Assembly: GCA_022702705.1 (NCBI GenBank)
Contig: CM040421.1
Coordinates: 5,254,090 to 5,318,089, forward strand
DNA: 64,000 bases
Reading direction: 5' to 3'
Origin: Papilionanthe hookeriana x Papilionanthe teres
Lineage: Eukaryota > Streptophyta > Magnoliopsida > Asparagales > Orchidaceae
Shown: one piece after another, positions 57,212 through 64,000 of the stretch
Layout of the letters: each line of letters begins with the position of its first letter
Position numbering within the stretch: position 1 is the stretch's first letter
Notes under the pieces: generated by a model
What the model was told of the DNA's origin: nothing
The model's database searches: none
What the model saw: only the letters and a program-made list of their open reading frames with translations
Program-made: the position numbers and the translations under genes

Positions 57212-59061
57212 TGACCAACGCTAAATATATGTGTACTAAAAATTCAATCCCTGGCAACGGCGCCAAAAACTTGACCCGTAATCCGCTGATGACAAGTATA
57301 ACAATTAATGCTTTCAAATGTAATAGATAATAATAGCAGCTTAGTGTATATAAATATAATTTTATCAAAAATATTTTACACACTAGTGAGTATCGCGCAA
57401 TTATACGTATCGTATCAAGTAATATAGGGCTTTGAAACAAAGACCCGGCATCGATCCCACGAGGAGTGAGTTATGGATTTTTAAATATTTTAATTTTATT
57501 TTTAAGTATTTCTTTTATAGTTATAAATTTGATATTTTTAATTTACTAGATGCAATAATAAAGCAGTAATGAAATAATTAATGTAAATAACAATAAGACA
57601 ACAACTTTCTTCCTTTCAATTAATCCAAGATTTTCTAAGATAATGATAATATTCATGGAGAATATAAATTTTTGGTATTGTGCCAAATAGAAGCATTCAT
57701 ATTCTTTACCATTTGATCCAGATGTAAAGAACATTGGCTAGCCTATAGATCAGATCCGGATGTATTATTAGTAGAATGGGTTAATCTAGGCTCACACTAC
57801 TAGATGTCCAAGGGTGGCTATGGTCGGCCCTACTAGTGACCCTTTCCTTCTCTATAAACCAAATTTCAAGAATTTAGTCTATCACTCTAAAAACTTATCA
57901 ATTCTACGCCCATTATATAATATCTTTCTATTTATTTGCACTTCACCTTGAATAACCCGCACAAGGCATTCGACTACCAAAGGATTCATGTGATATCTAC
58001 TAGTTAAGAATACATCTCCTTCTAGGAATCAAAACTCTTTAACAGATTTTAACAATTTAAATGGCTAATTTAAATAGTAAATTAAGATTTGGTATTAATA
58101 TCATCACAATGTTTTAAAATATAAATAGTTTCTAATTCTCCAACGAATTTTATATTATCTTATTTATCTTTTCATAATTGAAAGGAGAAAGTAAACTAAC
58201 TACTCATAACACATTGAATTTAAACAACAAAACATGATAATAAAACTTTGCATAAAATTACAAATACTTATCTCAAGTGTTTCTCCTACTGAACCTCTGA
58301 ATTCTTCTGACTCCAAGCAAATAATCTTCAAAAGCACCAACTCTTTAAACTCTCAATACAAACTCTAAATAAAATAATTAACTAATTTATGAAGGATAGT
58401 AAAATGTGGCCCTAAAGTATCTTTCTAATTCTCTCTCTAGATGGGGCTCTAGATAGGGGGACTAAGTTGGGCGTTGGGCGCTGGGCGTTGGGCATTTTTC
58501 TCTGTAGGAGTAGCCTCCTATTTATAGGCTTCAAGGGTTGCCTCAAGGCACCTCTTCAAAATGTGTCCACATTCAATGAATCTTCTAGAAGGTGTGTCTG
58601 GCGCCTAGGCGCCGGAATCTGGTGCCTAGGCACCGGACTATGCGTCCAGTTCTTCGCACCTCTTCACTTTGTATCGCATCTCTTCTCGATTAAAACCGTT
58701 TCCAAGCGTCCAAATACATTGTATCACATGTCCTATGAACCAGGAACAACTGCCAGTCTTCTAGAAGGTCCAATAACCGCTATCAACGTCAAAATAACCG
58801 TCCAAAAGTCGTAAAAAATCTTTACAGATCCCGTATAGACCTGACGCTTAGGAGCCAGATTCTAGCGCCAGGCGCCAGACCAATAATTTTGACAATTTTG
58901 CATTTTGGCTCCATTTTTTCTCCTTTTTCACTTTTTTTCCTTCTTGAACATTTTTTTATCACCTATATCCAAAAACACAAAAATACCTTTCATTAAAGCA
59001 TAACATCTTTAAAAGTTTGATAAAAATCAAGGCATAAAAATGGGTATTTTTTCATGGATCA
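57212..59061 (-). repeat. 5' LTR of element B
   Basis: 1850 bp. Carries GGCGCCTAGGCGCC (58600-58613) with a mutated neighbour GGTGCCTAGGCACC (58621-58634) that stays a perfect palindrome. A decayed pair lies near 58846-58877. The internal primer-site sequence at 57249-57265 has one mismatch to tRNA-Asp. Confidence 0.93.
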
Positions 59062-59066
59062 AAGTC

Positions 59067-60215
59067 TTTTTGAAATTTTTACTTTTCTTGTTATAAAAAG
59101 AAAATTGTTTTGAAAAAACTGAATTTGATTTCATTTTACTCCTGTTATTTAAATTATTATACTTGCATATTAGGATATTAAAAATTCCTGCAAGCATGTT
59201 ATGTTAGTCTTTAATTCTCACCTATGTATCATTTCTTATGTTTAAATGTTTTATCTTAACTAAAAATTAAGGTTTTGGGGGGGGGGGGAGATTTTAAAAA
59301 CAAAGATTTTCAAAAAACCTAAAATTTTATTTGATTATCAAGATTACTTAAAATAAATCTTATTTTTGATTGAAAACAATTATGTACATGAAGTTATATT
59401 AGGGGAACAAAAATTTTGAATATAGAAATGAATAAAAGAATTTAGTTAAAATTTATAGTAATCATGAAAAACTTAAAGTTAAAATTTTCTTAATGAAGAG
59501 GTGTTAAATAAAGTTAAACTATCTTTTGTAAGAAGTTTTGTATTTTTGGATAAATAGAATATTTGACTTTTATTCTGCAAAGTTTAAATTTCTTTTATTG
59601 AAGAATAATTTTCAAATACTATTATTATGATTTTTAACTGAAAGATGTATATCTGACCTTTATTTTAAATGGAAGGGTGGAATTCAAAATCATTAAAGGC
59701 AGATCCAGATATAGTAATCCTTGCCTTATAAATAAATAAATAAATAAATAAATAAAAATAAATAAAAAAAAAGAAAGTGAAAAATAGTATATAAAAAGGG
59801 AGGAGAAGCTTGAGGATTTAAGGGCCTAATCAAAAATTGATTTCATACCTAAAGTTTAAGATATAAGTTCAGAGAAAATCTAAAGCTTAAGATTGTAATA
59901 TTGTAAGTAAATTATTTTCAAATAAAGATTTTTAAGTGAGAAAAATAAGTGTTTGAGTCCTATATTTTGAAGAATCTACAAATATTTTTGAATTAGATAG
60001 AAACTTATATTTGTCATTTTCCTTTACTTAAGAACTTTCTAAACTTTAAGTTGGTTTTAATTACTAAATTTTTTTTTTTTAAATTGGACTATTCCATTTC
60101 TAGAACAAAATTTTGTTATCTTCCTAAGAAACTCATTACATAATTTGCATGCTAAAATGTTCTATAAGATTAGCTGTCACTTGAGGAAAAGTAACATTTT
60201 ATGTTTGGGGGATTT
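59067..60215 (+). other. 3' noncoding region of element A (second part)
   Basis: AT-rich, without coding potential. It contains a G-run (GGTTTTGGGGGG at about 59271-59290), the segment CAGATCCAGATATAGTAATC (about 59700) shared in inverse orientation with element B near 48030, and an AAAT repeat at 59729-59770. It ends in the polypurine tract GTTTGGGGGATTT (60203-60215) directly before the 3' LTR. Confidence 0.8.
60203..60215 (+). promoter_or_regulatory. Polypurine tract of element A
   Basis: GTTTGGGGGATTT abuts the TG of the 3' LTR, as the plus-strand primer must. The identical 13 bases precede the 3' LTR of element B. Confidence 0.85.
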
Positions 60216-62138
60216 TGATACACCTAAAATATATAGTATTTTTATGCACATTTTTATACCTATTTTTAATGATATTGCACTTTAATGGAAGGTATTTTGT
60301 GTTTTTCTTGCAGGTATGATGAAAATGGATGATCATGATGAAAGGAGTAAAATTAGATCAAATTTGGAGCAAAAAAAATGAAAAATCAAAATTTTAGCAC
60401 TGGCGGCTAAGCGTCGCTGGGCCGGCGCTTAGCCGCCACAATTAAAAATCGAGATTAAATTGAATTTGACGCCATTTTCAAAGGGGATGGGATGCAACTC
60501 TTGGTGGTAACTTCCATAACTTCCTTTGGATGACAAGTTTGAATGAAGGGGTGCATTCTTTGGTAGATACATTGAATCTGGACACATTTGAAGAGACACC
60601 AAGGCACCTTTTGGTTTAATATTTAAAGAGAGTCTTAGGAAAGATTAGGTGGCTCTTCCTTTGCATTTTGAAGGGTTCTTTCTTTCTTTGGGCTCTTCCT
60701 TTGCATTTTGAAGGGTTCTTTCTTTCTTTTGGCTCTTCCTTTGCATTTTGAAGGGTTCTTTCTTTCTTTTGTTCTTCCACTTGCATTTTGAAGAGAGTTT
60801 TTACAGTATTTTACTTTTATTTTGTGAGAGTTTTTATTAAGAGTTGGAGTAGAGAGTAGAAAGGAGAAAAGGGTCAGAGTGAAGTCTTCTTCTTCCCACT
60901 TTTTTTTCTTTCTTTTAGTTTAGTTTCTATTAAAGTCTGAAGTTTATTCATAGTCATCAGAGTTGGGAGATCCGCTCTGAGGAGTAGTTTAGTGAAGAGT
61001 TAAAGTTTCAGAGAAACTTCCTGAGTCTTGTGGAGAGAATTTTCAGATAAGTGTTTACTTTTGTTCTTACGTTTAGTTTTTTAATTAATACTTGTTTTTT
61101 TTTGTTTTTCTTATGGTTTTTAATTTCAAATCAATGTGTTTTTGTATTTTCTCAATGCATTCTGAGTAGTTTACTTTATCTTTTTCTTTCTTAAATGGAG
61201 AAGTAATTAGTTTATGAAGAATTGTTGTGGAAAGTATAAGTGTTTAAAGTTGGAAGAAGTTGTGAAGATTGATTTTGAAAACTTTGTTTACTTCTTAATT
61301 TGGCTTGTTAAGTTGTAGAATTTCTTGAGATTATGTAAGATCCAATGCGGTATTGTCTCATAAAAGTTAGTAAGAATCACATACAATTATATGGGTGAGA
61401 ATTGTAGTCAGTATAATTGAATGTAATATTAGAAGATATTTTTAAGGAATGGAGTAAAATTAGAGGATTTTAGAGTGACAGGCTAAAACCCCCTAATTTG
61501 GTTTCAAGTTTTGAGTTTTGTTATGAGAAGTTAGCCCCCATTTGGTGGGAATCAAAGGAACTCTAGAGTGAGAGACTGGTATCTTTCCTGCCTAACCATG
61601 TTCAAAATGATAAAAATTTCAAATTAACTTATGTTTTTTATAGAACCAAGTAAGGGTAAAGAACACATCTGCTTTTATATGTCACAACAAATTTAAATAC
61701 TTCCACAACAATACTTTAATAATTATTACTACTTCATAAAAGGAAAGAAAAAGATATTCTAGTTAATAGTGTTTTACATACAGTGTTATTAGTTATTATA
61801 ATTTTAATTTCTTGCTTAACATTTGATTAAGGAAATTTCAAAAGACAAATCAACTTTCAAAACTTTTCAAAATCAAGACATACTTTTCAAAAACCATTAA
61901 AAAAAGTATAAAAAAAAATTTCTGATTCCTTTAAAGATTTTTATCCTTTCCCTGTGGGTTCGATATCTCGGGACTTAATCAGAAAGTCCTATATTACTTG
62001 ATAAACGAAACGTATACTTGCGTAGTATCCACATTATAAATCAAAATCATAAGCATATATATATCCAGCGGGATCAAGTTTTTGGTGCCGTTGCCAATTT
62101 TCATATCATATTTGTAAATATAAATATCAGGTGGATCA
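60216..62138 (+). repeat. 3' LTR of element A
   Basis: TGATACACCT to GGATCA, 1923 bp. It retains the palindrome pair GGCGGCTAAGCGTC (60402-60415) and GGCGCTTAGCCGCC (60424-60437), which the 5' LTR has lost. The internal PBS-like TGGTGCCGTTGCC is at 62083-62095, 43 bp before the LTR end. Confidence 0.92.
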
Positions 62139-62143
62139 TGTAG

Positions 62144-62680
62144 CTGGAAGATTCATATCAGCAACTATGGGTTGCATCGTCCAAGATATCTTCATAGACC
62201 CAAGTAGTAGGGGTTCAAGTTGTGTTCAGTGAACATTATTCATTAGACTCATTTAAGTTTTAATGTCTTTTTTTATATTTTTTAGGAGTTAAAATATTTA
62301 AGTTGCTTGAGACTTACTAGCCTATTAGACTTTTTTATTTTGTATTTTTTGTGTAGAGATGATCCGATCAAGATTCCATGGTTCCGTCTTCCCGGGTCAT
62401 CAGAAGTTTGCGAATTGATTAGTCATAAGTGAATGGAAGGTAGTTTGTTAGCAACCACGGGTTGCCTCTGCCAAAATTCCTTCTCAAACCAACTTGCATT
62501 TTATGATTCAAGTATAAGTTTTAGTGGCTTTTAGCGTGGATTGTATGTCATTTCTTTTAGGTTTGTTTGTACTTTGGTCTAGATTGTCCCTGATTGAGGC
62601 TAAGTGTGCTTTCGTTCTCGAACAAGAATTCAAAAACTCCATAACCTCCATTCACCTAAGACTAATTTGATTTTTAGATA
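62144..62680. other. Sequence flanking element A on the right
   Basis: No coding potential. A CAGCAACTATGGGTTGC word near 62159 recurs as TAGCAACCACGGGTTGCC near 62449, suggesting a decayed duplication of about 290 bp. Confidence 0.4.
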
Positions 62681-62689
62681 GTTCAAGTT

Positions 62690-63830
62690 AAGTTGAACTA
62701 ATCTAAGATGAGTCTCTAAGTAATCTGAGTTAACTTAAGTTAGGCTATTATTCCCTAGGATTATCTTCGAGCTTGTTTAGGTCAACCAAAGTTTAATAGG
62801 ATGGACCCTAATTGGTTTAATTTAATCGGAGATCAAATTAGTCTTGCTTGGTTTATATTGGCTCGGGGTAAGCCAAGTTAAATCAAGTCAGGTTAATTTG
62901 TGAACAAACCAGATTAAGCTGAACTGGTCTGAGGCAAACGCCCTGGGATGAATCAAGTTTAAGTTAAATTAAAGTTGAATGGAGTCTAAGTTAATTCAGT
63001 CTTGAATTTAATTTTAAGTCTAATTTGGATTTGACTTAAATCAATCCTTGATTAAAGTTGGTTTGAGACTTACGCTAAACTCGAAGTTGATTCTCAAGTA
63101 GGGTCAATCCGAGTTAATTCTGATTAACCCAAGTAACAGCTGACTTGGGGTTAACCCAAGTTAGCACGAGTTGACCTGGTGAGTTGAGTTAGTTTATCTA
63201 ACCCGAGTTAGGTTGGGTGACCCGAAAATTTCAGTTGATTTGAGTTAGATCGAGTTAGGTCCGGTTGACCTAGTGAATTGAGTTTATTTGGTTTATCTCG
63301 GGTTAGTTTGGGTAGACCCAGTGAAGTTTATTTAGGTTAACCTGAGTTAGGTCGGGTTGACCTGGTGCAGTTGATTTGTAGGTTGGGTTGACCCGATGGT
63401 TGAGTTGAATTGGGTGGGCCCGAGTTAAGTCAGATTGACCCGATGGAGTTGATTTGGGTTAACCTGAGTTAGGTCAGGTTGACCAGTTAAAGTTGATTTG
63501 GGTGAACCTACATTAGGTAGGGTCAACTTAGTGCAGTTAATTTAGGTTAACCCGAGTTGGGTCGGGTTCACCCAGTGGAGTTAATTAGGGTTAATCCGAG
63601 TTGGGTCGAGTTGACCAGATGAATGAAGTTTATTTGGGTTAACCCGAGTTGGGTCAGGTTGAATCAAAAGTTTAATTCAATTAGGTTAACTTGAGTTAGG
63701 TCAGGTTATCCCTGAATTTTAATTTGAATAGGGTTAACATGAGTTAGGTCAGGTTGACCCTAATAATCGATTGAATTAGATTAACCTGAGTTAGGTCGGG
63801 CTGACCCTGTGATGTTTATTTGGGTCTCAG
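62690..63830. repeat. Degenerate minisatellite, period about 44 bp
   Basis: The unit can be written GTTGATTTGGGTTAACC, GAGTTAGGTCGGGTTGACC, then a short spacer such as AGTGGA. Consecutive units near 63448, 63492 and 63536 are each 44 bases long. Others vary from 42 to 48. The register is clear from about 63125 to 63820 and fades to the left, where only GGTTAA/GAGTTAG words remain. No protein frame is maintained. Confidence 0.8.
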
Positions 63831-64000
63831 TTAAATTAGACTTAAGAGAGCTTATGTTTGACTAAGTACAGTTATGCTTCTAGGTCTGGGTTGGGTGAGA
63901 CCTACAAAAAGTTCAAGTTAAACCAAGCCTAAGTTTAGTTAGACATAGGATGGTTCACATTTAAGTCGAATGTAGGTCAGACTTAAAGGATTGCTAATGT

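Larger units (their letters stand above)
45733..59061 (-). mobile_element. Element B: Athila-like Ty3/gypsy retrotransposon nested in element A
   Basis: 13,329 bp, inverted with respect to element A. LTRs (minus strand) begin TGATCCATGA and end CA. The 5-bp duplication AAGTC stands at 45728-45732 and 59062-59066, placing the insertion in the 3' noncoding region of element A. Order on the minus strand: 5' LTR 59061-57212, PBS 57205-57189, gag-pol 57037-51841, small coiled-coil ORF 51283-50957, third ORF 50077-48917, noncoding 48916-47595, polypurine tract, 3' LTR 47581-45733. Gag and pol have the same domains as element A but differ throughout, so B is a related family and not a copy of A. Frameshifts and stops disable it. 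Confidence 0.92.
35094..62138 (+). mobile_element. Element A: Athila-like Ty3/gypsy retrotransposon, interrupted by element B
   Basis: LTRs begin TGATACACCT and end CA. The 5-bp duplication TGTAG stands at 35089-35093 and 62139-62143. Without element B the element is about 13.7 kb, a normal Athila size. Order: 5' LTR, tRNA-Asp PBS, gag-pol (37107-42417), small coiled-coil ORF (42907-43211), third ORF (44169-45311), 3' noncoding DNA (45312-45732 continuing at 59067), polypurine tract, 3' LTR. Gag contains the YSNYYNPGWENHPNFNWNN stretch typical of Athila. Stops and frameshifts disable every large frame. The LTRs differ by about six substitutions in their first 187 aligned bases (by eye), so the insertion is not recent, and element B inserted later. 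Confidence 0.92.

Noticed and set aside
62083..62095. Possible true primer-binding site ending the LTR of element A earlier
   Set aside because: LTR identity continues past it in both copies, and the TGTAG duplication lies at 62139-62143, so the LTR ends at 62138.

Overview
The window is nuclear DNA of a flowering plant. It has AT-rich intergenic sequence, spliceosomal introns with GT..AG borders, Athila-type Ty3/gypsy retrotransposons primed by tRNA-Asp, and one host gene for a phage-type organellar RNA polymerase. I cannot place the species from the sequence. No bacterial-type operon, CRISPR array, rRNA or tRNA gene is visible.

Layout. Bases 1-3250 hold a tandem array of units of about 390-440 bp that look like a miniature LTR retrotransposon (TRIM) with a tRNA-Met primer-binding site. 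A 1.3-kb insertion bounded by a 9-bp repeat interrupts the array. From 33086 down to 5445 (minus strand) lies a single gene of 27.6 kb with 19 exons, all with consensus splice borders and an uninterrupted 961-residue frame. It encodes an RPOTm/RPOTmp-type single-subunit RNA polymerase. Its introns are small in the 5' half and swollen with mobile DNA in the 3' half. Intron 11 (5.6 kb) carries RTE-like LINE pieces and a Harbinger-like element. Intron 13 is mostly one MITE. Intron 14 carries microsatellites and a hAT-like element. Intron 18 (8.9 kb) carries two hAT-like elements, an L1 remnant and several local repeats.

From 35094 to 62138 lies an Athila-like LTR retrotransposon on the plus strand (element A, target duplication TGTAG). 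A second, related Athila-like element on the minus strand (element B, 45733-59061, duplication AAGTC) is inserted in its 3' noncoding part. Both have the order LTR, tRNA-Asp PBS, gag-protease-RT-RNase H-integrase, a small coiled-coil ORF, a third ORF with the 'putative plant transposon protein' type domain, a long 3' noncoding region, polypurine tract, LTR. Both are decayed by stops and frameshifts. A degenerate minisatellite with a period near 44 bp fills most of 62.7-63.8 kb.

The strongest unexplained signals are in the two Athila-like elements. GC-rich palindromes of the type GGCGCCTAGGCGCC recur at matching noncoding positions in both elements. Each LTR contains a second, internal copy of the tRNA-Asp primer-binding site. 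A small coiled-coil ORF is kept between pol and the third ORF. All these come from reading the sequence by eye; no search or alignment program was run.
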